Positions 45,040-53,591 of a stretch of 64,000 nucleotides of DNA are shown piece by piece; within the stretch, counting starts at the first letter, position 1, and the number at the start of each line of letters is the position of its first letter. Position numbers and translations under genes: made by a program. Location: the NCBI RefSeq assembly GCF_014137855.1, contig NZ_JACGWT010000006.1, positions 124,001 through 188,000 on the forward strand, read 5' to 3'. The notes beneath the pieces are model-generated. The model saw only the letters and a program-made list of their open reading frames with translations. It made no database searches and had not been told where the DNA came from. The stretch comes from Microlunatus kandeliicorticis (lineage in GTDB: Bacteria; Actinomycetota; Actinomycetes; Propionibacteriales; Propionibacteriaceae).

Positions 45040-45045
45040 TACCGT
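45040..45045 (+). promoter_or_regulatory. -10 box TACCGT, leaderless double-HTH gene
   Basis: TACCGT, 7 bases, GTG at 45053. Confidence 0.55.
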
Positions 45046-45052
45046 CCGGTAC

Positions 45053-45601
45053 GTGAGCACTCCCGTCCGCGTCGCCACGCCCTGGCCGGTGTTCGACTTC
45101 GGTGCCTTCGTGGCGGCCTACGACCGCGAGCGCCGGGTCCGCGGGCTGACCTGGTACGCCTTCGCCGACGAGCTGTGGGACCAGTCGGAGGTGCTCAACG
45201 CCGAGCTCGGCGACCACCCGTTGTGCGGTGGCGCGGTGTCCCGGCTCGGTGCCCGGGGTGAGACCTCCTGCCAGTACGCGCTCTTCCTGCTGCGGTGGCT
45301 CGGCCGGCCGCCCGAGGACTTCCTCCGCGGACCGGTGGTGGACGTCGGTGACACCACCCTGCCGACCGCGGGGCCGGACCAGCGGCTGCGCTGGGACCTG
45401 CACCAGCTGCACGGAGAGCTCGACGCGCAGCGCCGCGACCGCGGGCTCACCTGGGCCGCGCTCGGCGCCCGGCTCGGCTGCACCCCCAGCCGGCTCACCA
45501 ACCTGCGGACCGCGCGGATCGCCGACCTGGCCCTGGTGATGCGTCTGACCCAGTGGCTCGGCCGGCCCGCCGCCGCCTTCGTCCACCCCTCCCGCGGGTG
45601 A
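45053..45601 (+). CDS. Protein with two HTH-like repeats
   Basis: 182 residues made of two similar domains. The first (about 15-90) reads YDRERRVRGLTWYAFADELW ... AVSRLGARGETSCQYALFLLRWLGRPPEDF; the second (about 117-178) reads LDAQRRDRGLTWAALGARLG ... PSRLTNLRTARIADLALVMRLTQWLGRPAAAF. Both end in LxxWLGRPxxxF. The second resembles an XRE-type helix-turn-helix. Probably a DNA-binding regulator of unknown target. Confidence 0.68.
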   Translation: MSTPVRVATPWPVFDFGAFVAAYDRERRVRGLTWYAFADELWDQSEVLNAELGDHPLCGGAVSRLGARGETSCQYALFLLRWLGRPPEDFLRGPVVDVGDTTLPTAGPDQRLRWDLHQLHGELDAQRRDRGLTWAALGARLGCTPSRLTNLRTARIADLALVMRLTQWLGRPAAAFVHPSRG

Positions 45602-45610
45602 ACGCCCGGC

Positions 45611-46339
45611 TCAGATCGTGTGGCCCCCGTTGACCGAGAGCACCTGACCGGTGACGAACCCGGCCGCCGCGGAGGCCAGGAAGGTGACCACCGCGGCCAG
45701 GTCGGCCGGCTCCCCCATCCGCCCGAGCGGCACCTCGGCGCGGTAGCCGTCGACGTCCGCGCCGGCGTGCCGCTCGACCGGGATCCAGCCGGGCTGGACC
45801 AGGTTGACGGTGATCCGGTCGGCGCCGAGCTCCTTGGCCCACACCTTGACCAGCCCGACCTGCGCCTTCTTGGCGGCGACGTAGGCCGACCAGCCGGGAT
45901 CGGCGCGGTCGGCCAGGTCCGAGCCGATCAGCAGCACCCGCCCGCCGCCGAGGCCCCGCATCGAGCCGAGCGCGGCCTGCACCAGCAGCGTCGGGCTGAG
46001 GACGAACGGTTCGAGCTGGTCGAGGTACTGCCGCCAGGTCACCTCGGCCACCGTGGCGGTCGGCTGCGGCCCGGTGGCGTTGGCCACCAGCACGCCCACC
46101 GGGCCGAGCCGCTCCTCGGCGGTGGCCACCAGCCGGCGGACGTCCGCCTCGACGGTGACGTCGGCCTGGACCGCGATCGCGGAGCCGCCGGCGCCGGTGA
46201 CGTCGTCGACCACCCGGGCGGCCCCGTCCGGATCGGTGCGGTAGTTGACGCAGACCGGGTGACCGGCGGCGCCGAGGTGCCGGGCGAGGTGGGCGCCGAG
46301 GCCGCGCGAGGCTCCGGTGACGACAGCGGTGGGCAGCAC
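45611..46339 (-). CDS. Short-chain dehydrogenase/reductase
   Basis: 242 residues: cofactor motif TGASRGLGAHLARHLG, middle VANATG, catalytic Ser/Tyr/Lys as LIGSDLADRADPGWSAYVAAKK, and C-terminal GQVLSVNGGHTI, like FabG-type enzymes. Substrate unknown. GTG start with a -10 box 6 bases upstream; the divergent nucleoside hydrolase gene starts 52 bp away. Confidence 0.9.
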   Translation of the reverse strand: MLPTAVVTGASRGLGAHLARHLGAAGHPVCVNYRTDPDGAARVVDDVTGAGGSAIAVQADVTVEADVRRLVATAEERLGPVGVLVANATGPQPTATVAEVTWRQYLDQLEPFVLSPTLLVQAALGSMRGLGGGRVLLIGSDLADRADPGWSAYVAAKKAQVGLVKVWAKELGADRITVNLVQPGWIPVERHAGADVDGYRAEVPLGRMGEPADLAAVVTFLASAAAGFVTGQVLSVNGGHTI

Positions 46340-46345
46340 GCACCG

Positions 46346-46351
46346 ACCCTA
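46346..46351 (-). promoter_or_regulatory. -10 box TAGGGT, leaderless SDR gene
   Basis: TAGGGT on the minus strand, 6 bases, GTG at 46339. Confidence 0.6.
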
Positions 46352-46378
46352 GAGGGTGGCTCCACCACCGCTGCGGAC

Positions 46379-46384
46379 TAGCGT
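46379..46384 (+). promoter_or_regulatory. -10 box TAGCGT, leaderless nucleoside hydrolase gene
   Basis: TAGCGT, 7 bases, ATG at 46392. Confidence 0.65.
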
Positions 46385-46391
46385 GACCGCC

Positions 46392-47381
46392 ATGCCCGAC
46401 AGCAGCACGTCCACCCCTAGCGACCGGGTGCCGGTCTACCTCGACTGCGACACCGGGATCGACGACGCCCTGGCTCTCGCCTACCTGCTCGGCCGGCCCG
46501 ACATCGACCTGGTGGGGATCGGCTCGGTGAGCGGCAACATCGACGCCGAGCGCGGGGCCCGCAACACCCTCGACCTGCTCGCCCTGGCCGGCCGCGACGC
46601 CGTCCCGGTCGCGGTCGGTGCGCACGACCCGCTGACCGGGAGCTTCGCCGGCGGCGCCCCGCACGTCCACGGCAGCAACGGCATCGGCGACATCGACCTG
46701 CCGGCGGCCGGACGCGGCCCGGTCGACGGCTCGGCCGCCGACCTGCTGATCCGGCTGGCCCACGAGCACGCGGGCCGGCTGCAGGTGATCGCGGTCGGGC
46801 CGCTGACCAACCTGGCGCTGGCGCTGCGCACCGAGCCGCGGCTGGTCGACCTGGTGCCGCGGGTGACGATCATGGGCGGGGCCGCATTGGTGCCCGGCAA
46901 CGTCACCCCGGTCGCCGAGGCCAACATCGCCAACGACCCCGAGGCGGCCGCCGCGGTGGTCGAGGCGAGCTGGCCGGTCACCCTGGTGCCGCTCGACGTG
47001 ACGCTCGAGCACGTGCTCGACGAGGACGACCGGTCGGCGTTGCTGGCCTCCGGTCACCCGCTGCCCCGCGCGCTCGGCGAGATGCTCGACCTCTACTACG
47101 GCTTCTACGTCGAGCTGTACGGCGAGCGCTGCTCGGCGCTGCACGACCCGCTGGCCGCCGCCCTGGCCCTCGACGGCGTCGCGGCCACCGTGGCCCCGGC
47201 GGTGCCGGTGACGGTCGACGCCACCGACGGCCCGGGCCGCGGCCAGACGATCTGCGACCTGCGCAACCAGCGTCAGCGCTGGGTCGACCGCGACGGTGCG
47301 CACGTCCGGGTCGTGCTGGAGGCCGAGCCGCCGCTCGGCCCGCACCTGATGCAGACGATCCTCGGCGCGTTCGGCTCCTGA
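46392..47381 (+). CDS. Inosine/uridine-preferring nucleoside hydrolase
   Basis: 329 residues. The calcium-binding Asp cluster DCDTGIDDA (Asp18, Asp20, Asp24, Asp25 approximately), plus VGPLTNLALAL, MGGAALVPGN and a C-terminal HDPLAAALAL with the His/Asp of the active site. Hydrolyses nucleosides to ribose and base in salvage. Ends 21 bp from the convergent dehydrogenase gene. Confidence 0.93.
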   Translation: MPDSSTSTPSDRVPVYLDCDTGIDDALALAYLLGRPDIDLVGIGSVSGNIDAERGARNTLDLLALAGRDAVPVAVGAHDPLTGSFAGGAPHVHGSNGIGDIDLPAAGRGPVDGSAADLLIRLAHEHAGRLQVIAVGPLTNLALALRTEPRLVDLVPRVTIMGGAALVPGNVTPVAEANIANDPEAAAAVVEASWPVTLVPLDVTLEHVLDEDDRSALLASGHPLPRALGEMLDLYYGFYVELYGERCSALHDPLAAALALDGVAATVAPAVPVTVDATDGPGRGQTICDLRNQRQRWVDRDGAHVRVVLEAEPPLGPHLMQTILGAFGS

Positions 47382-47402
47382 GGCCCGGCTACGGCCGGCG
47401 GC

Positions 47403-48491
47403 TCAGCGCGCGTGCCCGCGCCGGTCGGCGTGCGCCTGGGCCTCGAGGGCGAGCCGCATGACCTCGAAGGTGTGCGCCTGCGGGCAGGCGGTCTCGGTCC
47501 GGTTCCGGACGTCGGCGACCACGTCGTCGTAGTAGGTGAGCGGCGCGTCGGAGCAGTCGACGTGCTCGGTCCCGTTCGCGTCCACCACGAACAGGTGGTC
47601 GCCGCCGTCGCGGCCGGCGATGTCGACGTACTTGCGCATCTCCAGGTAGCCCTCGGTGCCGAGCACGAACAGCCGCCCGTCGCCCCAGGTCGGCAGCCCG
47701 GCCGGGGTGAACCAGTCGACGCGCACGTAGCCGGTCGCCGTCTCGCTGCGCAGCAGCAGGTCGCCGAAGTCCTGGAAACCCGGGCTCTCGGGGTGGGTGT
47801 AGTTGGCCACCGTGCTGGCCCCGATCTCGGCCCGCTCCGAGCCGGTGAACCAGAGGAACTGGTCGATCTGGTGGCTGGCGATGTCGACGAGGATCCCGCC
47901 GAACCGGTTCTCGTCGTAGAACCAGTCCGGACGGCCGGCACCGCCGGCGAGGTGCCCGCGGTCGCCCTCGCGGTGCGGGCCGAGGCCGAGGGTCTGCACG
48001 ACCCGGCCGATCCGCCCGGACCGGGCGATCTCGCCGGCCCGGGTCACGCACCGGACCCCGAACCGCTCGGAGAAGGTGACCGACCAGAACCGCCCGGTCT
48101 CGGCCACCGTGGCCCGGAGCTCGTCGAGCTGGGCGAAGGTCGTGCACCCCGGCTTGTCGGTGACCACGTCCTTGCCGTGCCGCATCGCGGTGATCGCGAT
48201 CGGGGCCCGGCGGTCCGGCACCCCGGCGGTGGTGACCAGGTCGACGTCGTCGGCCTCGAGCAGCTGCTGCGGGTCCTCGACCCACGGCGCGTCCGGCCAG
48301 CGCTCCCGGACCTGCCGGGCCACCGCCGCGTCCGGGTCGTCGGAGGCCAGCCCGACCAGCTCGCAGCCGGCACCGAGCAGGCCGGCGATCTGGCCGAAGA
48401 TGTGCGCGTGGTCGAGTCCGACCGCGGCGAACCGCAGCGGTCGCCCGGCCGTCGCGTCCGCTGTGCTGGTCTCGCTGGTCTCGCTGGTCAT
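47403..48491 (-). CDS. Gfo/Idh/MocA family dehydrogenase (C)
   Basis: 362 residues. Begins [14 protein letters not shown], the same His-containing variant of the dinucleotide loop as dehydrogenase [14 protein letters not shown] is the EKP-like region (reads DKP), and [16 protein letters not shown] the Asp/His pair. ATG follows ACAGGAGGCCACCCGCG, with AGGAGG as ribosome site. Divergent from manD, 153 bp apart, suggesting joint control of sugar-acid catabolism. Confidence 0.87.
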   Translation of the reverse strand: MTSETSETSTADATAGRPLRFAAVGLDHAHIFGQIAGLLGAGCELVGLASDDPDAAVARQVRERWPDAPWVEDPQQLLEADDVDLVTTAGVPDRRAPIAITAMRHGKDVVTDKPGCTTFAQLDELRATVAETGRFWSVTFSERFGVRCVTRAGEIARSGRIGRVVQTLGLGPHREGDRGHLAGGAGRPDWFYDENRFGGILVDIASHQIDQFLWFTGSERAEIGASTVANYTHPESPGFQDFGDLLLRSETATGYVRVDWFTPAGLPTWGDGRLFVLGTEGYLEMRKYVDIAGRDGGDHLFVVDANGTEHVDCSDAPLTYYDDVVADVRNRTETACPQAHTFEVMRLALEAQAHADRRGHAR

Positions 48492-48608
48492 CGCGGGTGG
48501 CCTCCTGTGCGCCGTCGCCGGTGGGGTGGGACGGTGGTGGGGTGTGATGGTCTCGTCCGGCCGTCCGACGCTAGCCAGCGAGCGGCCGGAGCGACAATCG
48601 CTTGCCAG

Positions 48609-48624
48609 ATCTTGCCAACGGACC
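48609..48624 (+). promoter_or_regulatory. Direct repeat TTGCCA-n4-TTGCCA upstream of manD
   Basis: TTGCCAGATCTTGCCA in the divergent gap, about 20 bases ahead of the manD ribosome site. A 10-bp period fits binding on one face of the helix. Regulator unknown. Confidence 0.35.
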
Positions 48625-48644
48625 GACCCCTCCTGGAGGACTCC

Positions 48645-49898
48645 ATGCCCGACCGGATCGTCAGCGCCGACGTGATCGTCTGCAGTCCCGGACGCAACTT
48701 CGTCACCCTCAAGATCACCACCGCCGACGGCGTGGTCGGCTGGGGCGACGCGACCGTCAACGGCCGCGAGCTCTCGGTCGCCTCCTACCTGCGCGACCAC
48801 GTCGCCCCGCTGCTGCTCGGCCGGGACCCGCAGCGGATCGAGGACACCTGGCAGTACCTCTACCGGGGTGCGTACTGGCGCCGCGGGCCGATCACCATGG
48901 CCGCGATCGGTGCCGTCGACCTGGCCCTGTGGGACATCGCCGGCAAGATCGCCGGCCAGCCGGTCTTCAACCTGCTCGGCGGTGCGGTCCGCGACCGGAT
49001 CCTCTGCTACACCCACGCCAACGGCACCGAGCTGCCCGAGGTGCTCGACGCCGTGGACGCCAAGCGGGCGGCGGGTTTCGTCGCGGTCCGGGCCCAGTTC
49101 GGCGTCCCGGGACTCGACCAGGTCTACGGCGTGCACGCCCCCGAGGGCATCGACGATGATCATGGAGCAGGAGCCGGGCACGGCGGCTACGAGCCGGCCG
49201 GGCGCGGCGCCCGGCCGGTCGAGGAGGTCTGGGACACCGGCGCCTACCTGCGGCACGCGCCGGCCACGCTGGCCGCGGTGCGTGATCACGTCGGCCCCGA
49301 GCTGAAGCTGCTGCACGACGCCCACCACCGGCTGCGTCCGGTGGAGGCGGCCCGGCTGGCCCGCGAGCTCGAGCCGGCCGACCTGTTCTGGCTGGAGGAC
49401 GTCACCCCGGCCGAGAACCAGCAGGTGCTCCGGCTGGTCCGCGAGCACTCGACGACCCCGCTGGCGATCGGCGAGGTCTTCAACACGATCTGGGACTGCC
49501 AGCAGCTGATCATCGAGCAGCAGATCGACTACATCCGGGCCTGCGTGATGCACGCCGGCGGGATCAGCCACGCCCGGCGGATCTGGGATTTGGCCGCGCT
49601 CTACCAGGTGCTGGCCGGGCCGCACGGGCCCTCGGACGTCTCCCCGATCACCATGGCGGCCTCGCTGCACCTGGCGCTGGCCACCCCGAACTTCGGCATC
49701 CAGGAGTACATGGGCTACGAGCCGGTGACCGAGGAGGTGTTCGGCCACGGCTGGTCGTTCACCGACGGCTACCTGCACCCCGGCGACGCCCCCGGGCTCG
49801 GCGTCACGGTCGACGAGGAGGCGGCGGCGGCCCACCCCTACCAGCCGGCCTACCTGCCGGTGGCCCGCACCCGGGACGGGGCGATCACCAACTGGTGA
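48645..49898 (+). CDS. manD: Mannonate dehydratase (ManD type)
   Basis: 417 residues of the enolase superfamily. Converts D-mannonate (some members D-gluconate) to 2-keto-3-deoxygluconate. [37 protein letters not shown] and [19 protein letters not shown] match ManD closely; metal ligands are in [20 protein letters not shown] and IGEVFN. The long loop with [13 protein letters not shown] is ManD-typical. Good ribosome site CTGGAGGACTCC. Whether it is a high- or low-activity member cannot be seen. Confidence 0.92.
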   Translation: MPDRIVSADVIVCSPGRNFVTLKITTADGVVGWGDATVNGRELSVASYLRDHVAPLLLGRDPQRIEDTWQYLYRGAYWRRGPITMAAIGAVDLALWDIAGKIAGQPVFNLLGGAVRDRILCYTHANGTELPEVLDAVDAKRAAGFVAVRAQFGVPGLDQVYGVHAPEGIDDDHGAGAGHGGYEPAGRGARPVEEVWDTGAYLRHAPATLAAVRDHVGPELKLLHDAHHRLRPVEAARLARELEPADLFWLEDVTPAENQQVLRLVREHSTTPLAIGEVFNTIWDCQQLIIEQQIDYIRACVMHAGGISHARRIWDLAALYQVLAGPHGPSDVSPITMAASLHLALATPNFGIQEYMGYEPVTEEVFGHGWSFTDGYLHPGDAPGLGVTVDEEAAAAHPYQPAYLPVARTRDGAITNW

Positions 49899-49967
49899 GG
49901 CACTCGCCCGGGCCACCCCTCCGGCCGGGCCGACCGGACCCGCCGTTTGGGCCGGCCGCCCGGCGGG

Positions 49968-49973
49968 AAAGAT
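49968..49973 (+). promoter_or_regulatory. -10 box AAAGAT, leaderless aldo/keto reductase gene
   Basis: AAAGAT, 7 bases, ATG at 49981. Weaker match. Confidence 0.45.
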
Positions 49974-49980
49974 GGGGCGC

Positions 49981-50775
49981 ATGGATTCGACGCAGAACCT
50001 CGACTACGCCCAGCCCGCGGTCCCCGTCACCGGCGGGTCGATGCCGCTGCTGGGCTTCGGCACCTGGCAGATCCCCGACGAGGACGCCACCCGCACCACC
50101 GCCTTCGCGCTCGAGAGCGGCTACCGGCACATCGACACCGCGACCGGCTACGGCAACGAGGCGGGCATCGGCAAGGCGATCGCCGCAGCCGGCCTGCCCC
50201 GTGAGGAGCTGTTCGTCACCACCAAGATGCCGCCCGACCACGTCGGTCGCGAGCGACAGACCCTGGAGGAGAGCCTGACCAAGCTCGGGCTCGACCGGGT
50301 CGACCTGTGGCTGGTGCACTGGCCGCCGAACAAGCAGGCCACCCCCGAGGCGTGGGAGCACTTCGTCGCCGCCCAGTCCGAGGGGCTGGCCACCGCGATC
50401 GGCGTCAGCAACTACAGCCTCGAGCAGATCGACGAGCTCACCGAGGCCACCGGGGTGACCCCGGCGGTCAACCAGATCCGCTGGGCGCCGGCCATCTACG
50501 ACCCGACCGTGGTCAAGGGACTGTCCGACCGGCACGTGGTGCTCGAGGGCTACAGCCCCTTCCGGGCCAGCGATCTGGACGACCCGACGCTGACTCGGAT
50601 CGCCGAGGAGACCGGGGCGACCCCGGCCCAGGTGATCGTGGCCTGGCACGTGGCGCACCAGTTCGTGGTGATCCCCAAGAGCAGCCAGGAGGACCGGATC
50701 CGCAGCAACGCCGAGGGCGCGCGGATCACCCTCACCCCGGAGCAGGTCAGCGCGATCGACGGCCTGGCCGGGTGA
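49981..50775 (+). CDS. Aldo/keto reductase
   Basis: 264 residues. The catalytic tetrad is complete: Asp52, Tyr57 (HIDTATGYGNE), Lys82 (TTKMPPD) and His113 (WLVHWPP). C-terminal NADPH-binding IPKSSQEDRIRSNAEG. Likely reduces a sugar or sugar-acid aldehyde. Its stop overlaps the following uronate dehydrogenase-like gene, and manD lies upstream, so it joins the sugar-acid cluster. Confidence 0.92.
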   Translation: MDSTQNLDYAQPAVPVTGGSMPLLGFGTWQIPDEDATRTTAFALESGYRHIDTATGYGNEAGIGKAIAAAGLPREELFVTTKMPPDHVGRERQTLEESLTKLGLDRVDLWLVHWPPNKQATPEAWEHFVAAQSEGLATAIGVSNYSLEQIDELTEATGVTPAVNQIRWAPAIYDPTVVKGLSDRHVVLEGYSPFRASDLDDPTLTRIAEETGATPAQVIVAWHVAHQFVVIPKSSQEDRIRSNAEGARITLTPEQVSAIDGLAG

Positions 50776-51596
50776 CCGACCGCCGCACCGTCGTCCTCAC
50801 CGGCGCGGCCGGCTACGTCGCCGGGCAGCTGCTCGACGCGTTCCGGTCCCGCTACGACCTGCGGCTGGTCGACGTGAGCGACACCGACCGCGACGGCGGG
50901 CGGGTCGAGGGCATCGAGCTGCTCGACCCGCTCGCCGACCCGGCGGCCTTCACCCAGCGGTGCCGGGGCGCGGACGTGGTGGTGCACTGCGGCTACGTCC
51001 GGCCGCAGGGCCCGCCTTCCTACGCGGCGGAACGGCTCAACCTCGACCTCACCGCGCAGGTGTACGCCTCGGCGGTCGAGGCCGGGGTGCCCCGGGTGGT
51101 GTGTGCCAGCACCAACCAGGCGAGCAAGTGGTACGAGCAGCCCTGGTACGCCGGGCGGATCGACCGCGTCGGTCCGGAGGACTACCCGAAGCCCGACACC
51201 TTCTACGGCTGGGCCAAGGCGGCCTACGAGTCGCTCGGCTTCCTGCACGCCTGCGGCGGTCTGGGCACCCGGCTCGAGGTGGCGCAGATCCGGGTGGTGG
51301 CGCCGCGACCGATCCGCGCCGAGGCCTTCGCCGACCGGCCGCTCGCGCACTACCTCCGCGACATCGCCGGCTGGGTCAGTCCGCGCGACCTGGCCCAGCT
51401 GTTCGTCCGCGCGGTGGAGGCGCCGAGCCTCGAGGACGCCGACGGTGTCCCCTTCCAGATCTTCTACGGCGTCTCGAACAATGCCCGGACCTTCTGGTCG
51501 ATCACCAACGCCCGGCAGCTGATCGGCTATGCGCCGGTCGACGACTCCGAGGTGGAGTTCGCCGACGAGATCAGGGCGATGGTGGCGCGGGGCTGA
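50772..51596 (+). CDS. NAD-dependent epimerase, uronate dehydrogenase-like
   Basis: 274 residues. LTGAAGYVAGQLL dinucleotide motif, VCASTNQASKWY where Udh has FASSNH, catalytic YGWAK and a Udh-like FYGVSNNARTFWSITNARQLIGY end. Uronate dehydrogenase oxidises glucuronate or galacturonate to the lactone, which feeds pathways like that of ManD. GTG start overlaps the AKR stop. Identity as Udh is probable, not proven. Its 3' end overlaps the convergent MFS gene by 26 bp. Confidence 0.78.
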   Translation: MTDRRTVVLTGAAGYVAGQLLDAFRSRYDLRLVDVSDTDRDGGRVEGIELLDPLADPAAFTQRCRGADVVVHCGYVRPQGPPSYAAERLNLDLTAQVYASAVEAGVPRVVCASTNQASKWYEQPWYAGRIDRVGPEDYPKPDTFYGWAKAAYESLGFLHACGGLGTRLEVAQIRVVAPRPIRAEAFADRPLAHYLRDIAGWVSPRDLAQLFVRAVEAPSLEDADGVPFQIFYGVSNNARTFWSITNARQLIGYAPVDDSEVEFADEIRAMVARG

Positions 51597-52893
51597 CCGT
51601 CCCGGTCCGGCCGGCCCCGTCCGCGCGTCCGACCGGACGCCCGAGCCGGGCGAACAGCGCGACGGTCGGGGCCTGCACCACCGCGGCCACCAGCAGCGCC
51701 AGCGGGATCGAGGTTCGGGTGGCGAGCGCGCCGAGCGGCGGACCGCCTGCCACCTGACCGAGGGCGTCGGCCTGGGTGACCACCGAGCCGACGGTGGCCC
51801 GGGTCGCCGGGTCGAGGTCACGGTGCAGCCAGGCGTTCTGCACCGGTTCGGCGACCGCCCGGGTGGCGTCACGGACCCATAGTGCGAGCAGCGCCGGCAG
51901 CAGCAGACCCGAGACGGCGAAGCCGACGACAGCGGCCACCTGCAGCCCGGTGAGCACCGCGAGCAGCCGGTGCGGGCGGTCGCCGCCGGCCACCGCGGGG
52001 CTGATCCGGTTCGCCAGCACCGAGGTGCCGAGCGCCAGCGCCTGCCCGACCAGCGCGAAGCCGGTGAACCAGACGGCCGACGCGTGGGGCAGCCCGTCGA
52101 ACCAGGGCGGCAGCCCGAGCTGGTTGACGACCCGGGCCGTCCAGAGCCGGTCGACGACCTCGCTGGACAGGCCGGTGAGCAACCCGATCAGGCAGAAGGC
52201 CCGGACCAGCCGGCTGGCCCGGCTGGCCCGGACCGCCTCGACGAAGGTGTGGCCGGCCGCGCGGAAGGCGGACCGCAACCCGGGACCCGACGCCGCCGCC
52301 GGACGCCAGGTCTCCGGCATCCGGAACAGCAGCCAGCCGGCCAGCAGCACCATCCCGGCCCCGGAGACGACCAGCGGCAGCCCGAGCCCGAGCAGGCCGA
52401 GCGCCCCGGCCGCCACCGTCCCGACGAGCCCGGCGGCCAGCGCGAGCTGGGTGCCGCGGACGAGCACCGGCTGCACCCGGTCGCCGCCCACCTCGTCGAC
52501 CACCCAGGCGACGTCGGCGCTGGAGACGAAGGTGTAGCCGATCCCCCACACCACCTGCGCGGCCAGGATCGCCCCGAAGCTCGGCACCGCCTGGAGGGCG
52601 AACCCGACCCCGGCGACGACCAGCCCGATGATCACCGAGGCGCGGCGGGAGAACCGGTCGGCCACGACCGAGGTGGGGATCTCACCGAGGAAGCAGCTGG
52701 CCTCGAGCACGGTGCCGACCACGACCAGCTGCACCGGGTCGAGCCGGGCGACCTGCACCTGGAAGAGCAGGCTGAGGGTGGTCATCAGCGCCCAGCAGAA
52801 GGCGAACCCGGCCCGGTAGACCCAGAACGCTCTCGGCGCCGACACCGGGCGGGACCACGGGCGGGTCATCCACCCGGTCGAGGGCCGCGGCAC
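51571..52893 (-). CDS. MFS transporter
   Basis: 440 residues with about 12 membrane helices. Typical MFS features: VVADRFSRRASVIIG after helix 2 and a conserved WGIGYTFVSSADVAWVVDE in the first half. The GTG at 52893 is favoured because a -10 box TAGCGT lies 6 bases upstream; ATG at 52869 is the alternative. Substrate unknown. Convergent overlap with the uronate dehydrogenase-like gene. Confidence 0.85.
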   Translation of the reverse strand: MPRPSTGWMTRPWSRPVSAPRAFWVYRAGFAFCWALMTTLSLLFQVQVARLDPVQLVVVGTVLEASCFLGEIPTSVVADRFSRRASVIIGLVVAGVGFALQAVPSFGAILAAQVVWGIGYTFVSSADVAWVVDEVGGDRVQPVLVRGTQLALAAGLVGTVAAGALGLLGLGLPLVVSGAGMVLLAGWLLFRMPETWRPAAASGPGLRSAFRAAGHTFVEAVRASRASRLVRAFCLIGLLTGLSSEVVDRLWTARVVNQLGLPPWFDGLPHASAVWFTGFALVGQALALGTSVLANRISPAVAGGDRPHRLLAVLTGLQVAAVVGFAVSGLLLPALLALWVRDATRAVAEPVQNAWLHRDLDPATRATVGSVVTQADALGQVAGGPPLGALATRTSIPLALLVAAVVQAPTVALFARLGRPVGRADGAGRTGTVSPAPPSP

Positions 52894-52899
52894 AGCAGA

Positions 52900-52905
52900 A
52901 CGCTA
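52900..52905 (-). promoter_or_regulatory. -10 box TAGCGT, leaderless MFS gene
   Basis: TAGCGT, 6 bases, GTG at 52893. Confidence 0.6.
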
Positions 52906-52996
52906 TCGAGCGCGTCCAGCGGATTGCGCGGGTCCGGTTCGGGGCCGTTTCGCGGCCGCGCGCTCGATGCGGAAGGTTCTCGGCCGCATCGGTCCG

Positions 52997-53002
52997 TAGC
53001 GT
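52997..53002 (+). promoter_or_regulatory. -10 box TAGCGT, leaderless DinB gene
   Basis: TAGCGT, 7 bases, ATG at 53010. Confidence 0.65.
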
Positions 53003-53009
53003 TCCGGGC

Positions 53010-53516
53010 ATGACGACGAACACCCGCGAACGCGCCGACCTGCTCGAGAGCCTGGCCCGGCACCGCTACTTCCTGACCCACACGGTCCGGGGGCTGACCG
53101 ACGAGCAGGCGCGGCGACGCAGCAGCCCGCCGAGCGAGCTGACGCCCGGTGGCCTGATTAAGCACGTCAGCGCGACCGAGGCGCAGTGGGCCGACTTCGT
53201 GGTCCGCGGCCCCGAGGCGATGGCGATGACCCCGGAGAGCTACCAGGCCCACCTGGACGCCTTCGTCCTCGGCGAGGGCGAGACCCTCGCCGACGTGCTC
53301 GACGGCTATGCAGCGGTGGCCGCCCGGACCGACGAGCTGGTCCGCACCGTCGACCTCGACGCCGAGCAGCCGCTGCCCGAGGCGCCGTGGTTCGAGCCCG
53401 GCGCGGCCTGGTCGGCCCGCCGGGTCTTCCTGCACGTGATCGCCGAGACCGCGCAGCACGCCGGGCACGCCGACTTCCTGCGCGAGGCCATCGACGGCCA
53501 GAAGACGATGGGCTGA
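53010..53516 (+). CDS. DinB-family protein (copy 1)
   Basis: 168 residues of the four-helix DinB/DUF664 fold. Metal-site histidines are His52 (IKHVSATE) and His142/His150/His153 (HVIAETAQHAGHADFLRE). Actinobacterial members include mycothiol-dependent thiol transferases; whether this one uses mycothiol is not visible. Confidence 0.87.
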   Translation: MTTNTRERADLLESLARHRYFLTHTVRGLTDEQARRRSSPPSELTPGGLIKHVSATEAQWADFVVRGPEAMAMTPESYQAHLDAFVLGEGETLADVLDGYAAVAARTDELVRTVDLDAEQPLPEAPWFEPGAAWSARRVFLHVIAETAQHAGHADFLREAIDGQKTMG

Positions 53517-53544
53517 GCCGGGCGCTCGGCGGCGCCCGCACCGC

Positions 53545-53560
53545 GTCCCGGGGCCGGGAC
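53545..53560. terminator. Bidirectional hairpin between convergent genes
   Basis: GTCCCGGGGCCGGGAC folds into a 6-7 bp GC stem in the 75-bp gap between DinB copy 1 (plus) and the ABC exporter (minus). No T tract on either side. Confidence 0.4.
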
Positions 53561-53591
53561 CCCGGGGCGGCGGCGCGGGCGTACGGGCGGG

